Origin: Reticulitermes lucifugus
Taxonomy: Eukaryota > Arthropoda > Insecta > Blattodea > Rhinotermitidae
DNA length: 38,250 nucleotides
Direction of reading: 5' to 3'
NCBI GenBank assembly: GCA_026260175.1
Contig: JAKCWW010000563.1
Coordinates: forward strand, 35,473 to 73,722
The notes beneath the pieces were generated by a model. It did not search any database and had not been told where the DNA came from. It was given only the letters and a program-made list of their open reading frames with translations. Shown piece after piece: positions 7,901 through 18,500 of the stretch. Each line of letters opens with the position of its first letter. Position 1 is the stretch's first letter. A program made the position numbers and the translations under genes.

Positions 7901-10440
7901 ACTAGTTGGATGTGAGTGGTCAACTTCACCCCCAGGCTGATTTAGTCCCAGAGAAAGAACCCATGGTAACCACTGAATAGGAGGTTGGATAGGCCCCAGA
8001 GCCTGTCTGGGTGTTTTTTAGAGAAAACATCTCTTGTCTATTCAGGGATTTGATCCCATAGCCTAGTCACTATACCGTCTACACTGTCATGGTTCCTGAA
8101 ATTCTTTAGTGATGAGATAATTTTTACCATATTTCCTTGATTTTTAAAAGTTTCAATAAATATACATTGACATGTACATCCACAGATACAAGATTGCTCA
8201 GGTGCCACTGTAATTAGGCAATGGGCTGGACGATGGAGGATTTGGGGTTCTGTTCCCAGCAGGAGCAAGAGCACCAGAGCCCCCTGATTCACTCTGGGGT
8301 CCACCCACCTTTTCATTTATTGGGTACCTTGGCCCTTTCCCCAGGATTAAATTGACCAGGGGTGTGAATCTGACCATTCACCTCCATCTAGAGCTGAAAT
8401 TAAGAATGTATGGAGTTATTGCTCAGTTCACCCTATTTACCTTCATGGTGTGGTGCTTATTTAAGCATATTAGTGTAGGGTCAAGTGAGGTAGTATTCCT
8501 CGCGCAAATGGTCACTGATCTGTCACTGTGGAGGCTAGGGTTCAATCTTGGGCCAGTCATTGTTGTATTTGTGGTGGACAAAGTGGCACAAGGACAAGTT
8601 TTTCTTCAAGTACTTCAGTTTTCCCCTGTCAGTGTTACTCCACCCATGCCCCATACCTTTCTATTCATTTATCACCAATGCTATATAAACTTAACAATTG
8701 ACAGCATTGTTAAATAACACACATATAAAGAAAGTAATATTATTTGTAGGCTGTTTGATAAAGTTTTGTGAACTGTAGAAGTTATTTTGTGTGAACAATG
8801 CATAGTATGATGATTATGAATAATAAAGAGGAATGGATGAAGGCAAAGACACATTAAGTACTTGCACATCAAAACAACAAGGTTGTCAAGTTGTTTAAGG
8901 CTGTTTCTGTGAAATATTTTTGTGCTCTTAGTTTTTAATGTATGAAGCATAACATTATAGAAGTGGGTTATCTTTCCATCTGGAGGTGGAGAAGGTACGA
9001 AAAAGATACCTATACTCTTTGGCCAGTTGGTAAAGCAAATCACACATCCTGGTGATGGTAAAAAATCCAAAAAGAAGTTGCCTTAAATGCTGTGTCAGAC
9101 CATCATCAGATATCTCTAAACTTAAATTGTCAGTGATTGCACATTGCAGTGATTTGTTGCAGATAATTTATGTGGCCAGAAATGCAAAGGACACATGTGT
9201 GTCTTACTACCACCACTGTAAGATGCTGGAAGGCTACTCAGGCAGTTTTGACAACTACTGCAAACTTTTTATTGGTGGATCCTGTGAGTAAAATGTTCTC
9301 AGATTTTCTGTTGAATCATTGTAATTACACTCTATTTACAAAGGACCTTAAAAATATACAAAATTTTTAAATCTACTGATAAAGATGACCTGAATAATCA
9401 TAATTTATTTTAATTGCAGCTGTATGTGATGCTTACAATTTGTCATAATTCTTATTTGGTTTTTTGTTGTGAGCAGTGTGCTTTGCACCTTTCTGGTCTC
9501 ATGTCCTCAATTTCTGGAAACATCGTGATCAGACCAATGTTCTCTTTCTCAAATTTGAAGACCTTAAGCGGGTAAGTGAAAGTCAGTATACTCATTTTTA
9601 TGGAAAACCTCTACATCTACATGATCATTGTTTAGTTATGGGAAATAGATGATGTTCCTCATTTCCATATTGTAGGCCTAAGTGTATTTGTTGACCTGAA
9701 GCAAAACAGAGTTTGTAGAACCTAGCAGGTTGATGTAGCAGTAATGCTGTAGGCTTGCATTCAGGAAATGCCCAGCTCAAATACTTTCTGGGACTGTGGC
9801 TATCCTGACTGACATTCCTCGTGATTTTCCTCAGCCTGTCCAGGTAAATGTCAGTATGATACCCAGTCAGGCCCTCTTTCTTTCAAATCCTTTCCATTCA
9901 CCATTTGCCAATCATCATACCACTGATGCTAAATTATCCGTGATAATGCAAGTGCTATGAAATAAACCACAAGAGAAAGCTACAGACATAAAATTAATCG
10001 TTTGTTGTCTTCCATAACTAGCTGATTATGTACTCCTTCTTCTCTTCCTATTTTTCTGTGTTCTTTTCATTTCATTTCCTTTCTTGGTTAAGCTTAAGAT
10101 GGTCTGTTATTAACAGCTTGTTAACAATGACTGACTTACTGCACAGGATCTGCCAGCAGAGATTAAGAAGACAGCTCAGTTCTTGGGCAAAGAGCTAAAT
10201 GAAGCACAAGTGTCCTTGCTAGCTGAGCATCTCAGTTTCGACAGCATGAAGAACAATCCATCTGTTAATTATGAGGCAGTCATGGAAATCAACCGCAAAT
10301 TCAAACTAACTACAGCAGATGGCCATTTCATGCGTAGTGGTCAGGTTGGTAACTACAAGGAAGCCATGAGTCCAGAGCTAATTTTAGAGTTTGACCGCTG
10401 GACGCAGGAGAATCTTGCTGGAAGTAAATTCTCCTTCTGA
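4699..10440 (+). CDS. Cytosolic sulfotransferase, gene 1 (6 coding exons, 329 aa)
   Basis: Transfers the sulfonate group of PAPS to a small hydroxyl or amine acceptor in the cytosol; the acceptor cannot be told from sequence. The coding exons I infer are 4699-4900, 6120-6216, 7480-7660, 9163-9283, 9477-9571 and 10147-10440. They join in frame with GT-AG borders to 329 aa, slightly longer than a typical SULT. Visible motifs: the 5'-phosphosulfate loop PKTGTTW (65-71), catalytic His142 in SPRFIKTH, the 3'-phosphate contacts Arg166 and Ser174 in VARNAKDTCVS, and a C-terminal PAPS loop RSGQVGNYK (295-303). That last loop departs from the usual RKGxxGDWK. The ATG at 4699 is the first Met after an in-frame TAG near 4663. 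A pyrimidine tract ending in AG at 4635 suggests an acceptor, so a non-coding first exon may lie upstream. It converges on a second sulfotransferase. Family assignment is firm; subfamily is open. Confidence 0.93.
6120..6216 (+). CDS. Sulfotransferase 1, coding exon 2 (residues 68-99)
   Basis: Completes GTTW of the PAPS-binding loop and encodes TQEMAWLIQKDLDF. The acceptor is cgtttttag and the donor gtgagt. The 97-nt length equals that of exon 3 in the convergent paralogue. Confidence 0.92.
6349..6515. repeat. Foldback (inverted repeat) element in intron 2 of sulfotransferase 1
   Basis: The left arm contains TTTAGACTTTGTCCATTG and the right arm GACAATGGACAAAGTCTTA. The arms are about 25 nt with few mismatches, around a spacer of about 105 nt. 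The shared GACTTTGTCCAT also occurs in a repeat at 27.5 kb. Confidence 0.65.
6835..6885. repeat. TA then TG dinucleotide tract in intron 2
   Basis: A short ATATAT run followed by GTGTGTGTGTGTG at about 6865-6880. Confidence 0.7.
7215..7477 (+). repeat. Degenerate TTTA/TTCA tetranucleotide tract ending at a splice acceptor
   Basis: Starts as TTTATTTATTAATTTATT, shifts to TTCATTCATTC units, and runs into the acceptor of sulfotransferase 1 exon 3 at 7479. It supplies the whole polypyrimidine context of that acceptor. Confidence 0.8.
7480..7660 (+). CDS. Sulfotransferase 1, coding exon 3 with catalytic His (residues 100-160)
   Basis: Encodes HSPLFDYTDVLPKLPDL and then MKSPRFIKTHLPWELLP, which holds catalytic His142. 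The donor is gtatgt. The acceptor ttattccag closes a long degenerate tetranucleotide tract. At 181 nt it is 27 nt longer than the matching paralogue exon. Confidence 0.93.
7815..8095 (-). repeat. SINE family A copy in intron 3 of sulfotransferase 1
   Basis: The - strand carries a B-box-like GGGATCAAATCCC (8045-8057) and ends in AAATTTACCTTTACC. The body matches other family A copies (GGTTCTTTCTCTGGGACTAA, CTAGTGCCAAGTTTAAG). Confidence 0.7.
8195..8460 (+). repeat. SINE family A copy, opposite orientation to its neighbour
   Basis: Contains a B-box-like GGGGTTCTGTTCCC, then ACCATTCACCTCCATCTAGA, AATTAAGAATGTATGGAG and CCTTCATGGTGTG. Only about 100 bp separates it from the inverted copy at 7815-8095. 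Confidence 0.65.
8485..8725 (+). repeat. SINE family C copy in intron 3 of sulfotransferase 1
   Basis: B-box-like GGGTTCAATCTTGGGCC, then GTGGTGGACAAAGTGGCAC, CAGTTTTCCCCTGTCAGTG and a GACAGCATTGTTAAATAA end. The order is the same as at 2.6 and 24.3 kb. Confidence 0.7.
9163..9283 (+). CDS. Sulfotransferase 1, coding exon 4 (PAPS 3'-phosphate site)
   Basis: Encodes IIYVARNAKDTCVSYYHH with Arg166 and Ser174, then SGSFDNYCKLFIGGS. The acceptor is tttgttgcag and the donor gtgagt. Its 121 nt exactly match the paralogue exon. Confidence 0.93.
9477..9571 (+). CDS. Sulfotransferase 1, coding exon 5
   Basis: Encodes LCFAPFWSHVLNFWKH and VLFLKFEDLKR, the conserved core-strand segment of the SULT fold. 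The donor is gtaagt. Its 95 nt match the paralogue exon. Confidence 0.92.
9720..9975 (+). repeat. SINE family D copy in intron 5 of sulfotransferase 1
   Basis: Contains GTGATTTTCCTCAG, then TCCTTTCCATTCACCATT and CCAATCATCATACCACTG, matching the copy at 2.9 kb. Confidence 0.55.
10147..10440 (+). CDS. Sulfotransferase 1, terminal coding exon (residues 233-329)
   Basis: Encodes the helical C-terminus from DLPAEIKKTAQFLG to the stop after SKFSF. It includes AEHLSFDSMKNNPSVN and the variant PAPS loop FMRSGQVGNYKEAM. The acceptor is ctgcacag. Confidence 0.93.
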   Translation, partial: DLPAEIKKTAQFLGKELNEAQVSLLAEHLSFDSMKNNPSVNYEAVMEINRKFKLTTADGHFMRSGQVGNYKEAMSPELILEFDRWTQENLAGSKFSF

Positions 10441-10604
10441 TAAATCTACTTGGAACAATTATGCGGTTGCATATGTGACTACAGTTACCAAGATGTTAAC
10501 AAATGTAAACTTCATACTCATACAAGTTTTTCAATGCTAAATGTATTTGTATATTTTTATACATATATTGTCTGTTTTAATGGGTAAGTTAAATACATTT
10601 TCAA

Positions 10605-10610
10605 ATTAAA
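10605..10610 (+). terminator. Candidate poly(A) signal ATTAAA for sulfotransferase 1
   Basis: ATTAAA lies 165 nt past the stop codon. A canonical AATAAA also occurs at 10952-10957 and would give a longer 3' UTR. Either could be used; sequence alone does not decide. Confidence 0.4.
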
Positions 10611-11044
10611 ATTCTTAGTGCTTAAATTTGTTTCAGATTACATGATACACAGTTTCTTAACTCTAATTTAAAAATATATTGAATGAAGGGGAGCTTTTTA
10701 TTTATCTGTGATTATACAAAATGAGCCATAATTAACATCATGGCACAGGATCTGTCTTGAGCAGATTTTAATTATTCAGTTCATCAAGATATACATTGTT
10801 GTGGAACATGCAGTCTGTGCACTGTACAGACCCTTAATTCATTACATGCTGCCAGCCTCAGTGCACCATAAGCTGGAGAATGCATTTAAGGGTACTGTAA
10901 ACTTCAATCCCCATTTCCTCAGCAGGAAGTGGAATTTAAAGTGCTAAACCTAATAAACTGTAATTACTTGGAAAACAAGTTTATTTAAACATACCATTAT
11001 CCTCTTCATTAATAATTTCTTTGAAATGCAATGACAGTATCTAC

Positions 11045-11275
11045 CCAGATAACTGAGGCAGCTGGTCCTCTGAAACATCAGTACAGATCTACCAGACTGC
11101 ATGGTGGCACATCCCAGAAGACAGTATTGCAGATATTTGCTGCTGTCAGAGTCTCAAACCTCACACAGTAATGAACTTTCAGGTTTTGTAAAAGGCAGGG
11201 AATATCTTGTCTAGCTGAATGACAAGTAGCTTCTCTGAAGGACTCTGCTTCATGTAGTTGGTTAATTTTGGAGAG
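11045..11275 (+). repeat. SETL-type degenerate repeat copy
   Basis: The + strand reads SETSVQIYQTAWWHIPEDS. Further on, GTAAAAGGCAGGGAATAT and GTAGTTGGTTAATTT are shared with 23090-23170. It is one of the best-kept copies of this family in the window. Confidence 0.6.
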
Positions 11276-12121
11276 TTAAAATGTACCACAATCATTTTCT
11301 GATATTTGGTCAAGCTTCCTCAATAATGTAGTATTCTTAGTGCTGCTAGTTATTTATATGAATGATATAATTTGAATAGATACAGACAAAATTGATTTCT
11401 TACAACAAGCATAAGTTACAACATCAACAAAATTAATCTAATTATCTAATCTAAATTAATCTAATGGATTATATGGAAACAACGCTTTCCTGACCAAGAT
11501 ACTTAAGTTTCCTCAGTCACTCTGATGAGATGCTGAAATATTTGTCATGATCACTTTCCAATTCTCTCCATTCCACTATAAAATATTTCTCATACCTTGT
11601 TAAATGCTTTATAAACTTTGCTGTCGTTCATTTCTATATAACAACCTATGAATCAAGACAAGACTAAATGCAGGTGGGAAATTTTGGAGGCTTTCCCGTG
11701 CATTTTTTTACAGATATTTTCAGAAGTATTGTGTCCCATATCCTAGCTAGTTGATTCTATGTTCATGGAGACGTTTTAGGTAACTTCAGTCATTCCTAAT
11801 GACCCTCATTTGTGAGATAAAAGTTTTGCTGACCAGTTCATTATCTCTGTCAACTGTGAGATAATTTTAAATTGTTTTCATATTGGTTTGTTTTGAGAGC
11901 AACTGTTATGAACCTTTGGGGTTCAAATGAACACAGTTTCTTTTTTGGAAATGTACTCATAAGCAATGCGCCTTTGTCCCTAATTCAATTTTTAATATTT
12001 TTATAGACATTTGACCAAGTCTCACAAAATTCAATATAAGAAACATACCAGTGTAGGTACTTAATAATGCCCAATTGTTAATAATGCCTGAAAGATTGTC
12101 ATACACTAAAGCAGCACCTTT

Positions 12122-12127
12122 TAATGT
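12122..12127 (-). terminator. Candidate poly(A) signal ATTAAA for sulfotransferase 2
   Basis: Reads tttaat on the + strand, so ATTAAA on the transcript strand, about 155 nt past the stop. A second ATTAAA lies at 11991-11996. Choice between them is not supported by sequence alone. Confidence 0.35.
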
Positions 12128-12279
12128 AAGGTCTTCAGTAGTAATAATTTTTTTAAATAGAGCAACTGTATCAATGTGGCAATAGTTTGAAATATTTTGG
12201 TGTGTTTAGGGATACACAGTTTTCATAACTTGAGCACAGTCATTTTTTCAATAGGGTTTGCTCACAGCTGAGTAGTAGA

Positions 12280-12579
12280 TTAGTCAAAACTGAGTCCAGT
12301 GCCCCTGATATTTTTTTCTGTCCATGCATCAAATAGTGATGCCATCTCTGGAGTCATGTGGTTTTTCCAGTCACCCACCTCACCTTTCCGGATGAAACTG
12401 AGTTCTGGGGTCTGGAGGAAGTCTGGGCCGTTCTTCTTTGCCATGATGGGTTCCAGATTGACCGAAGGATTCTTTTTCATGTTTTTGAAGCTGAGATGAT
12501 CGGCCAGTTTGCTCACATCAGGCTCTGTCAGCGTCTTGCCTAAGAAGGCTGCTGTTTTTCTAATTGCGCATTCAAGGTC
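12280..12579 (-). CDS. Sulfotransferase 2, terminal coding exon (residues 245-343)
   Basis: Encodes DLECAIRKTAAFLGK to the stop after TGLSFD. It carries the intact PAPS signature SFIRKGEVGDWKNHMT. The acceptor is tctttgcag. Confidence 0.93.
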   Translation of the reverse strand, partial: DLECAIRKTAAFLGKTLTEPDVSKLADHLSFKNMKKNPSVNLEPIMAKKNGPDFLQTPELSFIRKGEVGDWKNHMTPEMASLFDAWTEKNIRGTGLSFD

Positions 12580-15500
12580 CTGCAAAGAGAGATACTATGT
12601 AATTGAACTGAGCTCATAGGCTTACAGTGCAGCTACGAATTTGATGTGTAAGCAATTGTCCATAGCTGAAAGGAGGTGGCACTTCTGTTTGGGTTGGGGG
12701 TGGAGATAAAACCCTTCAACATAAAGACTTCACTTACTTTCTTCAAATCCTCATATTTGAGAAAGAGTATGTTGGGTTCATGCCTGCGTCTCCAGAATCC
12801 CAAGATGTGGTTCCAGATGGGACCCAGTGGGACTGAAAAACCAAAAATAACACAGTTGTCTGTAAACAGTGGTACATTGGGCTGGGTCTGTATGAGGAAA
12901 GGAGGCAAGAAATGCAAATAGAATTTTTGTTAGGAAACCCTTTGAAAGTTTTACCCATGTTAGACCAAAACAGAGACAGAAGAATAAGAGTAAAACAGGG
13001 TAGTACGTTATGTGGATGGTAGTTTAGTGGAACTGGCACAGAATTTTAACCAATGGCAAGCTTTAGTATACGTAGTTTTGAACGTTCACAGTTTCCTACC
13101 AGAGACTTTCCATTAACATTTATGAACTGTGCCACTGACATTTAAAATCTGTGTATCTAGTTTAAAGTAGAGCCCTATAAGCCATCCAGTAAGAGTCCCA
13201 TGATGCCTTCTTACCTCTCCCCTTCAAGAACAGCTCACAGAAATCCTCAAAGGAACCCTTCATGTTGTGAACCAGTGTGCAGTAATGGTAATAGGAGACA
13301 CACATGTCCTTAGGATTCCTTGCTATATACACCACCTGCTGACAAGTATTTGAGTCACTCACATGGACATTTTTCAATTAAAGTAACCTAGAGTCTTCAA
13401 GGTTTTTTGTTTTATGTGGTTGAAATATCATCTCCTCATGACATGACAGTGGCAGATGTTGCCATATTTTCTGGCCGATATCTGCTCCTCATAGTGGAAG
13501 CACAGGTCAAATTCCAGAAAATTCTGTGGGTTTTATGTTAAATGAAGTGACAATGGGGCAGGTTTTCTCTGAAAGATTGTTTTTGTCTCTGCCACTCATT
13601 ATTCCACCACTGCCCTGTGACAGGCATGATTGTCATCATAATCTCAGTTGAGGCTTCACCTGTAACCCAACATATTATCAGACTCAGATACAGAAAGAGT
13701 TTAGTTTTAGTGCATTGTTGGCAGGACAGTAATTTAGACATGACTAATGTAGACACATGTGATATATTTGTTCATGAAAGTTCCTCAGTAGCCATAATCA
13801 AACTTAGTTCTCACACCTTAGGCTTCACTGTGTCGAGTGCAGCTGGAAGCAGCTCCCAGATCAGGTGGCTTTTGATGAATCGAGGGGACTGCATACCTTC
13901 AACCAGTTCTACAGAGCTCCCCAACTCATTCATCCAATCCCCTTTATCATTATCCATCAGCGCTGTCAACCTGCAATGTGAGAAATCTCTGATTGAATAA
14001 ACTACATGCCATCCTAACACCTTTCTGAAGGCATGTTTCTAAACCAGCACACGTAATGTAAGTACAAAAAGCTTCAGATCAGAAGAAAAATCATATATTA
14101 AATATTTGCTTTCCAATGTTGGACATATTCCAAATGCCATTGTCTGCTGTCTGTACTATGTTGACTTTGTTTCTTTGGAACTTAGATAAGTTGGATCAAT
14201 TGTGACCTCACAAAAGACTTTGTATTCAGAAATACTATTTGTTAGTACTCTTTTACAGTACTTTGAAAGAAGCATTGTTTTAGAAGTAATTTATTTCACA
14301 GTTATCACAGAAGTTACTAAAATTGTACTTAGTTTAAGGTGTGAAACTTCATGTTCATGAACAAACTAGCCATGTGTCCATCATATGATGGGCTACCATA
14401 GTATATGTATTTGCATCAGTTTGTCAAGGAAAGTTTAATGTGCCTTCAGCTTATTACAAAACAACACACTGTTTAACTCTTCTGTACCTAAGCAATGGGA
14501 TTTCTTATTACTATGCTAGTATTTATTTCAAACAATAAAGTATTTCAATTTGGTATTAAAACAACAGGAATGATTTAAAAAATTCAGTCAACAGTTCAGT
14601 CAGTAAAAAACAAAGAGTATTAGTAATGTGCCTTTAAATTTATCTTGGTGTCATGTAATGCGCTGCTGTAATATTCACTTGTCAGCTCGTTTCATTAGTG
14701 TTTTCCTTATGATACAAATCAAGCGTTAATTTCATCTATCAGATTGCTGCTATCTGGTTGCCCTATGTTGTAATATATGGTCAATGCTCAACTGTTCTTC
14801 AGTCTCAGCTTGTACCTTACTTGATGCTTAACTGCTCTTGGGCTTCAGCTTATACCTCACAGAGAACATGGTAACAGTGATAACTGTGGCAACTGGGATG
14901 TCACTCAGGTCTTTCATCATTCCATGTGGTAGAAACCCATGGACCAATTTCATTTATACTTGGCATGGAACATTTTATAATTCTCCTAAAACTATTGCCA
15001 AAATTTCAAGCTCCTGTCTTAATCTTTTGATGACTTATGGCTGCCAAAGGCACGGACACAGACACATGCACACAGGTGCACATATTTGGATCTAAGTGAG
15101 ATGCATATCAGACACTAAGAAAAGTATGTGATCTTTATACGTGACATCCCATTGTGTTATGCAAATTATAAGGGGGTTGGGGGTTGGAGAGGAGCAGTCA
15201 ATCATAGCTACAACTTTGCAGTGTCTTATTATATATTGTGCAGCACTGATGATGGCTTTTAGCTAAAGCTGAAAAATGTTGCACTGTATATAATAAGACA
15301 CTGATCCTCTTCCCCCTTTCTAATTTTTATAATGCATGACCAGGAACTTCACATACCCTGATTAAATCAAACATGTTTAAGGGAGCAGGAATGGCTAGCA
15401 CTACTCTGAATGCCACATCACATGACAAACAAGAGCTGGTACTAGTCTTAATGCGACCCCAGGGGACGAAAAATGCACCCCACTCCATTTAAAAGTACTT

Positions 15501-18500
15501 ATACTTCCTCAGAACTTTGTCACAAGTAGTAACCTGAAGTTCACATAAACTGTGCCAATATCAGTGGTCATAATATGAATAAAAGAAAATCAGAAATTAA
15601 TTTAACAATGCCCCCTTCCCCCCACACCAAAAGTAAAATATTCTACCATGGGCGACTGTTTGGTTCACCTGTGATCTTACACTGGCCATGAAGGTAGTAG
15701 ATGTACCAAGTAGATTAAAAATGGAAGTGCATATACAGAAATGTTGTTATGCTAACAAACTTTATGCGATTATTAGAAATGCATATCTAAATGCAAGGTG
15801 CATAACAAAATGTTTTATTAAGAACCATGTTGTATAATTATATGCATTTTACTGAAGTGACTGAAAATAGAATTCAGTGATGACTTCATGTCCATATGCT
15901 TACATGCACTTGTACTGTACATATGATTATGGCCAATAAATGATATAGGCGCAGACTGGTAAGGGAATTCTGATACTAAAAGAAATAACTTTGCATTCCA
16001 CACTCTCTGTTATGAGCATTTTATTTTTTTCATAATTTATCAAGATTCTAGTGGGATAGCCATTATAGGCTCTGCCACCAATGGATTTGTGGTGGTATAT
16101 TATAAATCATTAAAAAAGTAATTGGTATTCAGATATTTATTCACCTTTGAACTTAACAAGAGAACCAGACCACACCATATTACATTTTATGTGATGAAAT
16201 GTTTTAAGGTGTCTTTTTTTCCATTCTTTTATGGTGCTGTATTTGGAAGTTCTTATTCATATGCAATGCAGTATTGATTACTTACTCCAATAGTGGCGTC
16301 CTGAACTGCTGAAGAGTCTTTGCCTTCTCAAAATCCAGGTCATTTCCAATGCACCACACCATTTCTTGAAGCCAAGTGCTGCCTGAGGATAGACAAGTTG
16401 TATAGTTTCATATTGACAAAGAGAAGGGTGCAGTCAATAAATCCACATATACCTAACAATGAATTTATTAGTGCCTAGAGTAATCTTATTTGGGTTCCCA
16501 GTAGGTTAACTCTGAAGTTACATATTAATCAGCTGGGAGGTAACCAGTTGTTCTTGCTGAGGTTCTTTCATGCTTCTCCTCAGATCTGTAAGGAGAATAC
16601 CAGGATAACTAACTATGGAGTCAGGTCTTCTTTGAATTGTTTGTAGTCGTTCAGACAATTAAGGAATTGCTTGCTTTTGTTGAATAGCTACTGGGACCAA
16701 ATGTGAGTCTGGAAAACAGTGATCCACTGCTGTGTTCTCAAGACCCTACTGTTGGTTCTATTGTGAGCCAGATCAGTCCATATTATCACATCTTATTATT
16801 ATTTATTCTAAGATATACTCCCATCTGTGCTTAGGTATCCTAAGTGATACATTTGCTCAATGATGTCAAGCCAAAATTTTGTGCATATTTCTTATTTTGC
16901 CTTGTCTGAGTCATCTGATCCTTTTTCATTTTATCACTCTTTCATGTAGATCCCTCACAATTCCGCATACATAGGCATCCACTAATTTGGCTCTATATAA
17001 AGTACACATTAGATTCTCTATGAAACATAACTCAATTCTACTTAATCTCTTCCATTTAAACAGAGCACTTAAATCAATTTTACGAAGTTCCTGACAAGCA
17101 TCTCACGGAATAAGCTGTGCATTAATTATGGTGCTAACTAACAAAACTGAGTAAGTTGACTCAGGCAGTAATGCTTCTGACTTTTATTCAGCATGCCCTG
17201 TGTTCGATTCTTAGTCGGGACAAATATTGTCCTGACAGGGCTTTTCATGGTTTCCCTCCATATGTTAGCTTAAATTAAGCCACGACTGGTTGCATCCATA
17301 CGCTTTCTGGTTCGTAAATCAGTCATACTATACAATGCTGTATAAATAATAGGTAGCTAATTGTAATAGAATATAAAGTTACAAAATATATAGAGTCGCA
17401 GCTGAACTACAACTCTGTAAGGTCCTGATGATGGGGTATTATATGCAGAATACTTTGCTTTATGGGCTTTCTATAAGAGCACTACATTTCTAGGATTTGA
17501 TTGGGCTTCTCCTATGGGCTAAAGAAGGTGATGCCCTTGTTTTCAGCCTGTGGATGGGTACTGATCCTGTCCCTGAAATGTACTTCTAGTTTTAACGAAG
17601 GGTGATGAACAAAATCCATAAAGCAAATAATTCTCAATTGTGAGCTAGTTTAATGTAGTTCACATCCTCACAATCATATGAAAGCTACTTACATAAAATA
17701 TGTATTTTAATATGATCAATTCTTTAACTTGAAACAATTTTAGGTTTTGATTTTACTTAAATTACATAGGCCTATAGGTCGACATATTTTGATTCATAAC
17801 CATAACAGTAATGCAACAATAGTTACGAATCGATATTTTAATAATCCTATAATTGAAATATGCGCACAGACAGATAGACAGACAAACAGACGAATATTAG
17901 CCCTCTTCTTCTCATTATGCACTGCACAAAGAATAGGCCTAATTCCATGCTGTATAATAATAGCAACTCAGAGCCTAGTTAAATAAGGTACTTGCTTAAC
18001 GTGAGCCTATTTGAAAACGTAAAATTAATCTATACGAATGCTGTCATTTCCCAGATTCTTTTCCACTGCGGATAGAAGTAGGTAATCAAATTCAAGCTCT
18101 GTCTGCCTTTACACATATGAAGAAAACTATGGTATCTATTGTCAAGGGTACGAGTTGGATCAAAGAATTGTTTTGGACATGGAGAAGAGAATTGCTGGTG
18201 GTCCAGGTGGTCATGAAACCTGTGGCCTTCCACACTGCAAGTTTCTCTGTTGTTTTGAAGAAACACTAAATTACTTGGTAAAGAGAAAGTTTCACGTGTT
18301 CCTTTTCTTTTCCTGTTGATTGTTTAAGCTCCATTTCACTTTTATTGACCTTCCTTTCGGTGAAAGTGGGAACTGTTGACTGCATGACAGCAGTCTGTGG
18401 AGTGTATCCATACAGTTGTAGTACTGCCATACAGAAATGCCTTGTCTCTCCAGTGCCGACGAGACGATGGGAGGAAACCGGTAAAAATTACGGGGCTCGG

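Larger units (their letters stand above)
10441..12279. other. Convergent spacer between the two sulfotransferase genes
   Basis: AT-rich sequence holding both 3' UTRs and their candidate poly(A) signals. The only repeat I recognise is the SETL-type copy at 11045-11275. No further gene is supported. Confidence 0.6.

Noticed and set aside
13617..14000. 127-codon + strand open frame
   Set aside because: Part of it is antisense to sulfotransferase 2 exon 4, and no domain is recognisable.
18030..18266. 78-codon - strand open frame in an intron of sulfotransferase 2
   Set aside because: No family resemblance, and it was not needed to complete the surrounding gene model.
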